Source: Styela clava (taxonomy: Eukaryota > Chordata > Ascidiacea > Stolidobranchia > Styelidae). Taken from it: a stretch of 64,000 nt of DNA. Of this stretch, positions 34,696 to 46,221 are shown in pieces (the first letter of the stretch is position 1; each line of letters starts with the position of its first letter). Below the pieces are notes generated by a model. It had not been told where the DNA came from. It saw only the letters and a list, made by a program, of their open reading frames with translations, and did not search any database. Both the position numbers and the translations under genes were made by a program. Location of the stretch: NCBI RefSeq assembly GCF_964204865.1, contig NC_135251.1:20150001-20214000 (forward strand), in the 5' to 3' direction.

Positions 34696-37600
34696 ATGCG
34701 TAATATACCAACTGGTAGTTTACTACTAATTTGTTTTTGTTCATTTGTGTTTCCTTTTCTTCTGTTGCAAATAATGGATTATAATTCTAAGACCGATCAA
34801 TGGACATTATATTCAAGTGTTGATGTAAGTATACTAAATTAGTAGTAACTCTGTTTTTCTCGTTAATGTTTGTAACGGATCTTGTTTCCTCACCAGCAAT
34901 GATAGCTGTCTGCCTACGTTGAAATTCTTTAATTTTTCTTCCAATAAAATTTATCAAGAACGGAATGAAATTACTTAAAAAAACGTGTCTGGGCAAAATC
35001 TCATTCGGTTTTAATCTACCAAATGCTTCACCCTCTCACCAGAAACCGTATGTCGTTCGCGCATTTTATCCAACTATTTTTATTAGGAATTTCATTTCTT
35101 TATTACAGTCAAGCATATGTCATATTTATCGTTAATAAGCAACAATCTTTCGTTGATGAATTATTCAATAAAATAAGGGAATAATAAAAAAATCAGTATA
35201 TGAAAAAGGAACAAAACCTTTTTTTACTTATCGATTTTAATCGGTAAGTATGTTGATAGGTACTTGTCTGTATGTCTGTTAGATGCACGCGATATCTCAC
35301 GAAAGCGAGATTGAATCTGCTCCAGATTTTGCATGTGCATTCATCTTATCTCGGGCCAGAAGCCTATTGATTTTGGCAAATTATGTCGTATAATTAGCGA
35401 GTTATTTTTTAATTAGTGATGGGACACAAGGTGTCACTATGGAGTAAGAGCGCTGTTTTGGGATCCCCTAACTTTCGATCGATAAGTCTTCGGTCTCTGA
35501 CCGATATTCTCGTTTAATTGTTTGTCAGTTCTGAAGGTTGCGAGTATTTAACGGTATACCCAATCGCACTTTTTATCAAGATCTTTGAGAGGTTGCGATT
35601 TCAGTGAGATAGAGGAACTGAAATAGATAGTCATCAATATACGAGTACAACCATGAAATTAAGAGTCGGCGATTTCAATAATCCTTTTCTTCCAGTCTCG
35701 AAATCGAAGGCAAATGGAAATAATATTCATTGGAGGAATGCATCGCAGTGGCACAACGTTGCTAAGGACAATGCTTGATGCCCATGCTGATATTAGATGC
35801 GGCCCTGAGACTGTAGTAATACTCAACGTACTGGGGGTGAGAGAGGCAATGGCAAAGTAAATAGTTGTTTATGAGTAATAGTAATTAAGCAAAATAAACC
35901 ACTGAAAACGTGTGAATATTATTTAAACAAGTATTTTTTTTCATTTTGTTGACGTCACCACACAAAGCGTTAAATAGAAAAATGAGCCACACAGCGCACA
36001 GGAAGTAATAGCCTTCTAGCGACAACAAATATCTTTAACAACCGACAATTTCTAAGTAATTGGTCCAGTAGTTAATGAGAAAACAATCCACATGTCGACA
36101 TCGTGTTCAAACATTGATATAATTTTGATTGGCAAGGAACAACAAATTCAGTTTGGGTAAAATCAAAGCTATTACGGAAGGATGTGGGAAGAATACAACT
36201 TTAATGGTGAAATATCTCTTTTACCACAGGGATCCAATGATAGTTTCACACATTTCCAAGACGAAACTATATCCTGAAGTTACTGATAATGCTGTTGCAC
36301 AATTTATTCTGGAAATAATAATTCGTCATGCGCCACCAGCTACTCATTATTGCAACAAGGACCCTCTACAAATGTTGTTTTCAAAGTGAGATTGTATCTT
36401 ATAACGGTTAAATTATGAAAAAAAAAATATCAAAGCAAGATCGAAACTAAATGAGGTTATTATTTTTTCAACAGAAGCTCTTTTTCATTTTATAAAATGA
36501 ATGATTAGGCATATATATTTGGGTAACTGTTATCGTTTAAATTAGAGTAATCCGAAGTATAGTGATATGCATAACCAATATGCTCTTATTACATTCGCAT
36601 TGTTATATTTTATTTATTTATAGACTTCTCTAACAATTCTAGATATCTACACTTTTTGTTTCCGAACGCAAAATTTGTTTTAATGATACGAGATGGCAGA
36701 GCAATGGCCCATTCTATCATATCAAGGAAATTGGAATTATATACATATGATATTGAGAGTTATAGGTATGTGAAATTGATATGATTGTGCTGATATCAAA
36801 TCAGTTAGAGTGTAATAATAACAGAATTAAAACTGCTTCTGGATGAATGTGATATAAAGGTGTACTTCAATATTGATATGATTTCTAACTTCCGTGAAAA
36901 CTTGATTGCGATCCAGAAATTCCAATTGTACATACAACTCCAAATCAAATAGTCTATTTTGAGAATTTATTAAAATTTCAAAGATAATTGTAAGTCTAGT
37001 TTATTTTTCCTGCGATACCACATTAACTATCCATGTTATACCGATCTTTCGCATATTTGGTTCTAGAGGAACGTTGTCGACGTGGAACAAAAATATAGAA
37101 AGAATGCATAAACAATGTATAAAACTTGGAGAGAAGATATGTCAGTTGGTATATTACGAACAATTAGTATTGCAACCGGTTTCAACTACAAAGAACTTGT
37201 TTAAGTTTTTGGAAATACCTTGGAGTATCGCAGTTCTGCACCATGAAAAATATACAAATCAAAGTGATTTCTCAAAGCAAGTAAAATTAGAAAACAATAT
37301 TGAGTATTTATCTGTGAAATTAATCATAATGCTTATTGAGCGTGACTGGGTGTATTGTTTAACAGGGCAATCAACTTTTTATTAGTAACAAATAACAATG
37401 AGCTAAGAGTACTTTTGGTCTATATTAATTTGAAACGATGAAAAAGTAAAAAAAATACTCTATCTTATTTTATTTCGACAGAGCCGAGGCATCCACCGAT
37501 CAGGTATCAAAACCTCTGTATTTGGATGGACTCACGCAATGGTTTGGTAACATTCCAGAAGATGTTGAAAAAGATATGTTGAAAATTGCACCGATGTTAA

Positions 37601-38046
37601 ATGTTTTAGGATATAATCCAAAAGACAGGACTCCTAACTACGGAGAACCGGATGAGTTTGTTAAAGAAAAGGTTATAGTTATTCCTTATCTTATCTTTTT
37701 CCTCGTTACCATTAGTGTAACTTTCAAATCTCGATTCTCTGATTAATTTCCTTATCTTTCCTTCTTTTCATTTAAAATAAATTTTAAAAATTTATTTCTA
37801 ATAAATGAGCAAATTATTTCACATATCATGATAAAAGGGAAGACATTGAAAGCTGAGAACTAAGTAATAAATTGGTTGTAGACTACGTGTTCTATCATCA
37901 CTCGCGCATGATAATAATTATGTTAATTCTTTACTTCGCACTTGTCTTTCTTTTCATTTCACTTCGTTGTCAGTAATGAACTAATGATAACAAAATACAT
38001 AACTTTACAGATTGAGAAAGAAAAGCACAATAACATCACAAGTTAA
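34696..38046 (+). CDS. TPST-like gene F, complete, Arg-type subfamily
   Basis: Exons 34696-34824, 35696-35856, 36230-36385, 36643-36765, 37067-37276, 37482-37671, 38011-38046; 1005 nt, 334 aa. Intron 5 is GC-AG as in D and E. Signal anchor at about residues 8-26; GGMHRSGTTL keeps the loop Arg; CGPETVVI keeps the catalytic Glu but has Val for the next Arg; CNKDP, IRDGRAMAHS, VYYEQL, LHHE, STDQVSKP and PNYGEPDEF are all present. Unlike D and E, the AACAG acceptor before the start codon has become AACAT (34676-34680), so the 5' leader must be processed differently. Intron 1 holds an R1 repeat (35222-35517). The stop-containing exon of 36 nt is conserved. Likely an active Golgi sulfotransferase. 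Confidence 0.92.
35222..35517 (-). repeat. Dispersed repeat R1, copy in F intron 1
   Basis: Reverse-oriented copy: begins TTACTTATCGATTTTAATCG and ends CGATATTCTCG-like. Absent from the matching intron of D and E, so it inserted after the duplication. Confidence 0.8.
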
Positions 38047-38867
38047 TGTTGTTACAATGGGCTGCACAATATTAATCACGGCCCTTGTCATTTCTCTATG
38101 TCAGTTTGATGAGAAATTCAAATATGTAATCCAATATGTTGAAACCTATACATGTAAATTATATAAAATAACTATCTTTAGTTAGAAATATAACATAATT
38201 AAAATATTGTTTTATATTGTTATATTCATGTTGTCAATTTTTTTTTAAGAATAATTGTTCAGAAATATATGGAAATAATTTTACAATTGGTGTTTATTAT
38301 TTGTTAACTTCACTTGTAACAAAATTTATTGCATATTGACCAGTATAATTTAAATATAATACTAACTTAAATTAACGCCATAATTTTAGTAATGACGTAA
38401 TATAATGAAAAATTTCTTCTCATGGCTTGGTGCAATTTACAATTTTCACCACGAAATGCAACGGAATTGGGCAATCCTACTGTAAGGATAAACCTTTTAT
38501 GGCTAATTCAGAAGGTTTTTATGTAAATTAAACCATGTTTGTTGTTCTGAATACTCAATTCAAAGAACATCCTTCGTTCTTGTAAGAGTAATGAAAAAGA
38601 GAAAGACGTTTGTCCGTGCCAACAGAAAATCCGAGTAGGCCTGCTAATTTAAACAATCGAAACACAAGTTATTAGCTGAGGTTCAATCGCCAGATATCAA
38701 GAATCCTAACTAGATGTGGTACAACAAAAAGTTTTGATCCATTTGATTGTGTTATTTATTATTCTTCTCTTGTCAGATAATTGTCAGATAAAATGCGATC
38801 GGAACATGCTAAAATATTCGGCAACCTTTTCTCAAGTTCAGATCTAAGGAGTTTAGTACAATAGATA
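38047..38867 (+). other. 3' flank of gene F
   Basis: No gene supported. Similar to the flank of D (AAAATCCGAGTAGGCC). Near 38425-38480 there is a segment similar to the 3' flanks of A and B (TGGTGCAATTTACAATTTTC, in the reverse sense). Confidence 0.45.
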
Positions 38868-39371
38868 GGCTTACCATACGTCCCGCTTTAGGCGGGACAG
38901 TCCCGCTTTCTCAGCGTTTTGTCCCGCCGTCCCGATAAGTCAGCCAAAAGTCCCGCTTTTCCAGCATAATATACAAACATGTTTTCGTTTCTGTTGTTTC
39001 TGTGTAGCGCAGCGCTAGCCTACTTACTGAAGGTGAATGCGTTCGTTTCCCGCTGATTCCCATTCATGGCAGACGTATCGCATGTAAAACCAATACTAAT
39101 TAGTCTAAATTCGAATTATTTGTACCGGTATCGTTAACGTCAATTCCTTCCTATTTTTCGAACTGAACCCGATATTTGGACAGAGAATATGCACATGAAA
39201 TTTCGATAACAATATGGTCAATAAAGACAGCCGAGACAGCTTTAAATGTAGGAATGTAGGCCTACGAGGTATGTAGTAAAATCGGAAAATGTGAAGTTAT
39301 AAAATCACAGCTAAGGGGTCGTTGTCTTTCGAGGCGTCCCGATTTGAAGTCACAAAAATATGGTAACCCTA
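38868..39371. mobile_element. GTCCCGC-rich element, first of two adjacent copies
   Basis: Begins CTTACCATACGTCCCGC and ends ATATGGTAACCCTA, with short inverted ends (TTACCATA). Flanked by a CAATAGATA direct repeat (38859-38867 and 39373-39381). Repeats of GTCCCGCTTT in the left part. No coding sequence. Confidence 0.7.
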
Positions 39372-39381
39372 ACAATAGATA

Positions 39382-39780
39382 ACCTTACCATACGCCCCCT
39401 TTTAGGCGGACAGTCCCACTTTTCAACGTCTTGTCCCGGCGTCCAGACCGGTCAGTCAAAAGTCCCACTTTGGCGTTAAGCCAGTCAGCGTAATACACGA
39501 TCATTACCAATTAACATGTTCTCGATACTGTCGTTGCTGTGTGGCGTACCGGTAGCCTACTTACTTTACTGAAGGTGAATGCGTGGTTTTGTTTCCGTTC
39601 TATTTTTCAAACTAAATCAGATATTTAGACAGACAGCGCATGAACTCTCGATGACAATGAAGACAGCCGTGATGGCTTTAAATGTAGGCCCCCAATGTAA
39701 AATCGGTAAATTCAAAGTTGAAAACAGCTAGGGTCCTTGGAGGTGTTCCTTTTTGTGATCACAAAAATATGGTAACCCTA
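39382..39780. mobile_element. GTCCCGC-rich element, second adjacent copy
   Basis: Diverged relative of the preceding element, beginning CCTTACCATACGCCC and ending ATATGGTAACCCT. The CAATAGATA repeat lies between the two, so the pair arose by two insertions at one site or by tandem duplication. Confidence 0.65.
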
Positions 39781-39920
39781 TCAATAAATTATTTGGTAAC
39801 TTAGTGATCTGCAACAGATTTGTTGCCCACTCATCAGTATATTTCTGTCCACCCTTGTGTTCATTCACAAACGGAGACAAAAAGACTTATATCGTTCATA
39901 TATATAATTATAAATTTGAA

Positions 39921-40266
39921 GGATAGGATAGGATTTACATATTTATCCCGGGGGAGAGGAAAGCCGATAAGACGGCTTATCTATATGGCGAACCACGGCC
40001 TCTCGTCCGGTTACTATTCCAAGTCGGGTATGGGATTAGTTAGTTATACTGTATTGTTTGTTTTCGGAAGCATGGACTTGGTGGTGGAGGAAGCCGTAAC
40101 CGACCAGCGGTTACGTGAACCACCCAACGACGGCGAGGAGTCCAGCAATCCTCTCGCACATAACCATCCCTGCATGGGAATCGAACCTGCGAACCCACGC
40201 AGAGTAATTAGAGGTGCGGTGGCGAGCGTATTCCTAACGCTTAACCCGTTGAGCCACACCGCCGCG
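39921..40266 (-). mobile_element. tRNA-derived SINE
   Basis: On the minus strand the head begins CGCGGCGGTGTGGCTCAACG with a pol III A box (TGGCTCAACGGGTTAAGCG) and a B box GGTTCGATTCC about 75 bases in (plus positions near 40175-40185). The body runs about 345 bp and the tail is (TATCC)n at 39921-39932. The frames crossing it on both strands are not genes. It looks like a composite SINE of the kind described in ascidians, a comparison made from memory. Confidence 0.85.
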
Positions 40267-41080
40267 CTTTGATGAAACAAATTCAACTATTTGACGCTCT
40301 GTGGAACAAAAAAGAAAATCCTCTCTGGAGTGATTAAAATCATTGCTTACTCAGGTTGTTGACTGAGGCATGTGTGATATAAGAGCAAGACAAAAAAAAT
40401 TCTCTCTCACCACAAAAGCCATTCTGTCGGAAGTTGTGTTGTGTTGGTGAATTACCGCTATATGTTGATCGAGAGCTATGACGTCATTGTCGAGCACGTT
40501 GCGGACATTCTTGAAGGACATTCTGATAGTGAAGCTGGTCGCGCTAACATGTCTCTCGCGGGATCTACTCTAACAGACTTTTCAGTTAACCTAAATAATT
40601 TGCGTGCTTGCTTTATTTATTCGTTATAAATAAACGCTACGAGTTGCTCTCCACGAAACATGACACAACTTCTTATCATAGCCATTTTGATCTTCAGCAC
40701 ATGATACCAGTTACCAACAGGAATCTTTGTTCATGGCAAAAAGAAAAAATAGTGTGAACAGTGTGCAGAACAGCCACTAGTGCATAAAACACATAGACGC
40801 ACAGAAAAAGGAACTCTAGGTCAGTCTGATCTGTTCATGATATGGGAGTTTAATGCAACTACGTTGGCGATGCAGATTTGTGTTCAGCAGTCACTTGGAT
40901 ATTTTGAAACGTATAGTTACGTATGGGTAGATTCTTAGTTGTTCAAAGTTTTGTTCAGGAGATATGCAATATGGCAGCAACAACCCATCTACAAATATTA
41001 GCCCAAAACGAATGTGATCCTGCAACGTTTCTTGAGTTCCAATAAACTTTCACAAAATTATCAAAATTACTTTTATTTAT
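40267..41080. other. Intergenic, no gene seen
   Basis: The first part continues the D/F-type flank (GACGCTCTGTGG). A 62-codon plus frame at about 40440-40630 has no recognisable family and no supporting splice pattern. Nothing else is visible. Confidence 0.35.
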
Positions 41081-41500
41081 TTCAAAACTTTCTGTGGGCT
41101 CTCTGGGATTCGTTTTTCACATTGAAGTTTTGTGTAATGACGTCATCGAAATAAAAACTAGCGCTTCGTGTGGTGGTTCGCAATATCATCCCAGCGATCG
41201 GGTGCTTGGCGAAATCGGAAGTTTTACTGTAAACGATTTGATACTCCATTTGTGACTTGAAATCTTTGGTATTTTGATCCATGTTTAGACTGGAAGCATG
41301 AATCATCATCGTCACAGGACCAGGAAAGCAGGTACAGTGCGGGTTGCGGCAGCTGTTCCACAGTTCCAGCTTTAATCAGGATATGATTTTGGAATGAATT
41401 GTTCGTAAAAAAAATTCTTGTTTTTTTTTTCATATCCATATATTTGAGCATAGTTCTCCTGTTTCATAAAAAGACATACGCTAAAATGAACGTAGGCAGT
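41080..41500. repeat. Dispersed repeat R3, copy 1
   Basis: About 400 bp similar to 49690-50130: both hold CATGAATSAATCA-like, GTCACAG..CC.GG.AAGC, TCCAGGATATG/ATCAGGATATG and CATATCCATATATTT. Minus-strand frames in both copies share short identities (ETSDF/KTSDF). Too decayed to name. Confidence 0.5.
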
Positions 41501-41836
41501 ATTACTATATAATGTTTCACATGAAGAGGTACTTGGCGCGGCATCGGTATATATTGTATGAATCAATATTCCGAGTGCTCACGCCAAATTATATCCGTTA
41601 CATAAAAACTCAGTAGGCGGTTATCAGTTAGTTGGCAAATAAATTTTAAAATAGCTAATATTTTACCAGACAGGCAAAATTGCCTTCAGTATTTATTTAG
41701 CTCAGGTTTATGGGTTTTATTTGGATACTAAAATTCGAGGTCTGAAATGTACATGAAAAAACTCATTTTCTCCGAGGGTCAAATATGTTATACAAAGTTG
41801 TTATTTTTATGAAGTGATCCATAGGTTCAAACATAA

Positions 41837-42652
41837 TATCGTCACGCTAATAACCAAATAACAAAAGTCATTTTTGGCGATTTTGAGTTTTTTATAAAAT
41901 AGATATTTATGTAATACTGCGCACCTGTCTGTTAACTCAGATTTTATTTTAAGAATTCCAAAACCCATAAAAATGGAGATTTAGTATGACATGCACATTT
42001 GTGCAATTGTTTCGTCATAATCAATTATCATGGTTACTGCAGGACTATTGTGACGTCACAAAGGCAAAATAACCTCGGCGAAGTATTTTCTTGTTTTTGC
42101 ATCTCGGATTCTAGCTTAGCGCGTATTAATTTGAATTTATACTACTGTATAGGAAGGCGTGCACTGTCCGAGTCCAATTCTCCTTGGTTGGCTTTTATAT
42201 AGGGTGCATTGCTGTTTTATTCTTTATATTTAATCTTAGTCGTATTTCGGTGGGTGTGCAGAACGTGTTATATTATTGAAATATATATTTTTACAAACAT
42301 AAAAAATAATGTAATTGAAACTTATTAGCTATTTCGGGAATTAGACATTGTAGATACTGAAAATGACATTCGTTTTTGGAATGTTTAGTTTTCAGGACTG
42401 GTGCATATAGTAAAGTTGCAAAACTGCGTATGTCCCCAAGTCATAGACATATTTCTGCCTAAGTCACAGTGCGCCATCATGACGTCACTTAACTGCGTCA
42501 TACAAATTAACTTAAATCCGGCTACGATCAAAAAATTGAACCAGGGCAAATTATTGACTCTCAATGGCGTAACAATATCATTAGGAAGTTTTTTACGTTT
42601 TTCTCAAAACTGCTAAAAATGACTTACGCAATTCGGTTATTAGCGTGACGAT
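41837..42652. mobile_element. Terminal-inverted-repeat element R4, copy left of gene G
   Basis: About 815 bp with inverted ends of about 40 bp: ATCGTCACGCTAATAACC at the left and the inverse of ATCGTCACGCTAATAACCGA at the right. Second copy, in the opposite orientation, at 46222-47014. Contains two TGACGTCA sites. No transposase. Confidence 0.85.
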
Positions 42653-43088
42653 ATGTGCTTTTTGTGATTAAATTTGTTGAGAAACTGTGAATTTTATGAA
42701 TCGAAACCGTGGTCCTTGTCGGAAATCAGATATCCAGCAATAACAACAAACAGTGTTTAGCATTCTTACTAATCAATATTGTTAGGGATGTTGTAAATAT
42801 TTTTCTTGTGATTGGATTAACATAGCAAAATACTTTTTTAATTCAAATTACAATATAATTATACCTCATTTGAAGAAGCTAATAGTAATGTATCGATAAA
42901 TTCCGAAACGTTAGTGCAATTCGTAATGCAGTTCACCTATCTATAATACCTTTATTTCCGGGCTATCTAGCTAAATTCTCTACAGACCATCGACGGAATA
43001 TAATTTTGTCACGACTTCGTTTTTTCAGCTAATTAGAAAGACAAATAATAAAAACAATACTTATCAATGTTTTCAGGCCAGAACTGTG

Positions 43089-46000
43089 ATGTGCCGAAAG
43101 TTGGAAATGTTAAAGAGCAGCCCAAAACAGTTGTATCTAATCTGTACATGTATGTGTTTCTCTGTGATGTTTCATTATTTGTGTCAAACGATGAATAAAA
43201 GGGAACCTTATTTAGATATAAACAAAACGGTAAGCAATAAGCATCGTGAAAAGTGTCGTCAAATGCAGCGGTATTGTAGGGTTATCTCAAATTCTACATA
43301 TACTTCACTTTTGGCCTCTTAGGTTACTGTATTACCTCTGTCAATCTGATTGTCGTATCAGCTGTTTTATGTATTTATTGTTCTATTTTTGTGCCAATGC
43401 TAAATATCCTACTTGTTGGGTCAATCTCACAGATATGTTACCCAGCGTAATTAGCATCGAAACCATTTAAGTAATGAATCATTGTAGTGAACATATTTTT
43501 ACAGTTATATTATGACCTTGGACACCTGCCTCAATAAAGCAGCTTATAACCCAATTGTTCCATCGGCACATGTTATAATAATGTATAACAGGGTTATGTC
43601 ACGATTCAAAAATGATTGTTGATAGTCCTTACTCTGATTGAATTTCAGTTATACTCCTGATAGAATGTCACACCGTGCAGGCACGTAAAAATGTACCTAA
43701 TTATCACTCATATGCTTTCTCGTACATTCGTAATATCCCCATTTGGGCACAATCATGCCCTAATTATTATACATACTTATAGCTTTAATTACTAGTTAAA
43801 TTCTTTCATATGGCCATTACTAAGATTATTCAGTAATCCATTTGTTATGATACTCTAGAATTCTGTAACTAAATCCATTTGTTAGTTTCCTTCTACCGAT
43901 TGCGATTAACACAATACAACAATAGCTTCCCAAAAACGAAACTTGTCAATGTTTTCCCAAGTAATTGAATTTCATGTATTGGTGTTTCATAAAGATCTTA
44001 ATATGTTTTCCAGTTACAAGACAAAAAAAATATTAATTTGGTGTTTATCGGAGGAAGTAATCACAGCGGCGCAAGTTTGACAAGGGCAATACTGGATTCC
44101 CATCAAGATATACATTGTAGGTGCGAAACATGGCTGATGGAATATATGCTAAGCGCAATGTCAAGGTGGACAAGGTGAAAGTTTATTTGTCTTTAGTTCT
44201 ATCTATCCATTTATTAGATCACCGATCTACAAGACTATCATTCTCAGTCGTTCTGTCTGTGTGTTGAGCTGCAGTGTCTAAACGGCAGGACCGATCGGGA
44301 TGAAATTCCCCATGTGGGTTATCCTGTCACCCTAGTAACGAGCGTTTCATAGAATGTCCGGATTGAATTTCGTTTCCATGACAACATCGAAAAAACTAGT
44401 CAACCAAGTCGAAATTGAAATTCCAAAAATGCTACCCAAAACACAGAAGAGAATACTCTTATTATGAACATAATTATTAGTTACCGCATGTCTATTTTGC
44501 AAAGATATCGACGAGACGCACAGCTCTAAAATGAACTGTACAATTGACGCGGTTCAATTGCCGGTTAGAAACCTGAAATAACGTGAGCCTCAAGCATCGG
44601 CGGAGATCCACACTGGGCGCCTACCAGCTTGTTTAATCAAGCATTTGTTTATAATAACATTTTTTTTTTAGATTTGAACAAAAGTTTTTCTTAGTGAACG
44701 CTGGAGTCTACCCAGAAGCGTTGGATGAAGCAATGGCCCAATTTATGTTGGAAATAATTCTTAGCTTTTGCCCAAATTCTAAACTATGTTGCTACAAAAG
44801 CACATTTATATTATCCTGGGCTAAGTAAGTATAATCTTCATGTTCAACTAGAAATATACTTGTCGAAGTGTATGTATGAAATACACATTATTCCGTTTTA
44901 GGTATGTTCACAAGTTGTTTCCAAATGCCAAATTTATTTATATGGTCAGAGATCCAAGAGCAACTGTTCATTCTGAAATGTCACAAAGGAATTCAAACAA
45001 CGTAACACACTATTGGTATGTATGTAAGATCAATTAACTACAAGACTATGCTACAACGAAAACTTTTCGAACAAGTACAGCACTTAGGCGTACTAAGATA
45101 TTATGGTCTGACACAAACGAAATTTAAAAGTACTATCTGTAGTTCTCTGTTTGATAAAATCATACGTTTCACCTTCATCAGACTCCACAATATAAATTCT
45201 AGGACAAAAACGATAGTTGAGATATGTCCCATTCTCAATGATCTCTCTACGTCAGACAAAATCCGTGTTTTTATACCTTTTTCTTGTTGTGCTGAAAACA
45301 ATGATATGCCGTCTGAAGAGTTTGTAAATGCGCTACGTTTAGGTTAACTATTAGGCATATCAGCAGGATCATAGTAAATACTTGTGACTTTCAAAACACA
45401 TTGAAAACACGCAGTAAAAAATATTTATATTCCTCATATACAAAAGAAAAGCTTCAATTGATGATCTCAACGACGCAAATTTAGAAATAATTATTATTTT
45501 GTCTTCATTATTTACTTGCTGACTTTACTCGTCTTAATTTTTAGGACGACTTTAAAAAAATGGAATGACAATAATTTATATTTCTACGATGAATGCGCGG
45601 ATTTAGGAAAAGAAATTTGTTTGATAGTTAAATATGAACAATTGGTATTAAAACCAGTTATGCAAACAAAACAAATTTTCAAATTTCTTGGAATTCCCTG
45701 GAACGACGAAGTTTTGCATCACGAAAGACATATCAATAAGTCTTCAATATTAAGGTAAAAAATTCAAAAAATACTCTTTAAAAATAAGTAATACTTCATT
45801 TTTATTGTGCTGATTTGACCAATCATCTTCATTCATAACCATTTTTAATTCAGTAATTTTATTCCTAGTTGTTCCTAGAGTTATTTGATATTTATTCCAA
45901 TGAGGGTAAACTATACACAATGGGTTTGTTATTTATCAAATATTACAATGAAAATAATATTTTAGATTAGAACCAGATGCGAGTGAAGAATTATTCAAAC

Positions 46001-46176
46001 CTTTGAACTTGGATGGACTAACAAAATGGGTTGGGAATCTCCCGAAAGAAGTCGAAGAACAATTGAAAATTTATAATGAAATGAAACTTTTTGGTTATGA
46101 CCCAGAAAAGACTACTCCGAAGTATGACCAACCCGATGATTTTATGATGAAAATGATGGCTGAACAAAAATTATAA
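43089..46176 (+). CDS. TPST-like gene G, complete, divergent His-type subfamily
   Basis: Exons 43089-43229, 44014-44174, 44672-44824, 44902-45015, 45545-45754, 45966-46176; 990 nt, 329 aa; all GT-AG, no internal stop. ATG at 43089 lies 12 nt after a TTTTCAG acceptor; a second in-frame Met is at codon 7. A signal anchor follows (about residues 14-31). GGSNHSGASL has His64 for the loop Arg and Ala/Ser for Thr/Thr. HCRCETW keeps the catalytic Glu (85) but not its Arg neighbour. CCYKS keeps Lys but loses Asp. VRDPRATVHS, YEQL and LHHE are kept. In the DASEELFKP stretch the residue aligned to a PAPS-contacting Ser of TPST2 is Ala. Most diverged His-type copy. No block U is seen upstream; it is bracketed by two opposite copies of element R4. 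Confidence 0.88.
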
Positions 46177-46221
46177 TCTTTGAATTGCACGGGATCAAAG
46201 TCCGTTGTTGAAATACATAAC

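Noticed and set aside
39820-40272. 150-codon plus frame
   Set aside because: It runs across the minus-strand SINE; base composition follows the SINE, not a gene.
40441-40629. 62-codon plus frame
   Set aside because: No homologue recognised, no signal or domain; too short to support alone.
45018-45347. 109-codon plus frame in G intron 4
   Set aside because: Lies wholly in an intron of a well-supported gene and has no family resemblance; possibly repeat-derived.
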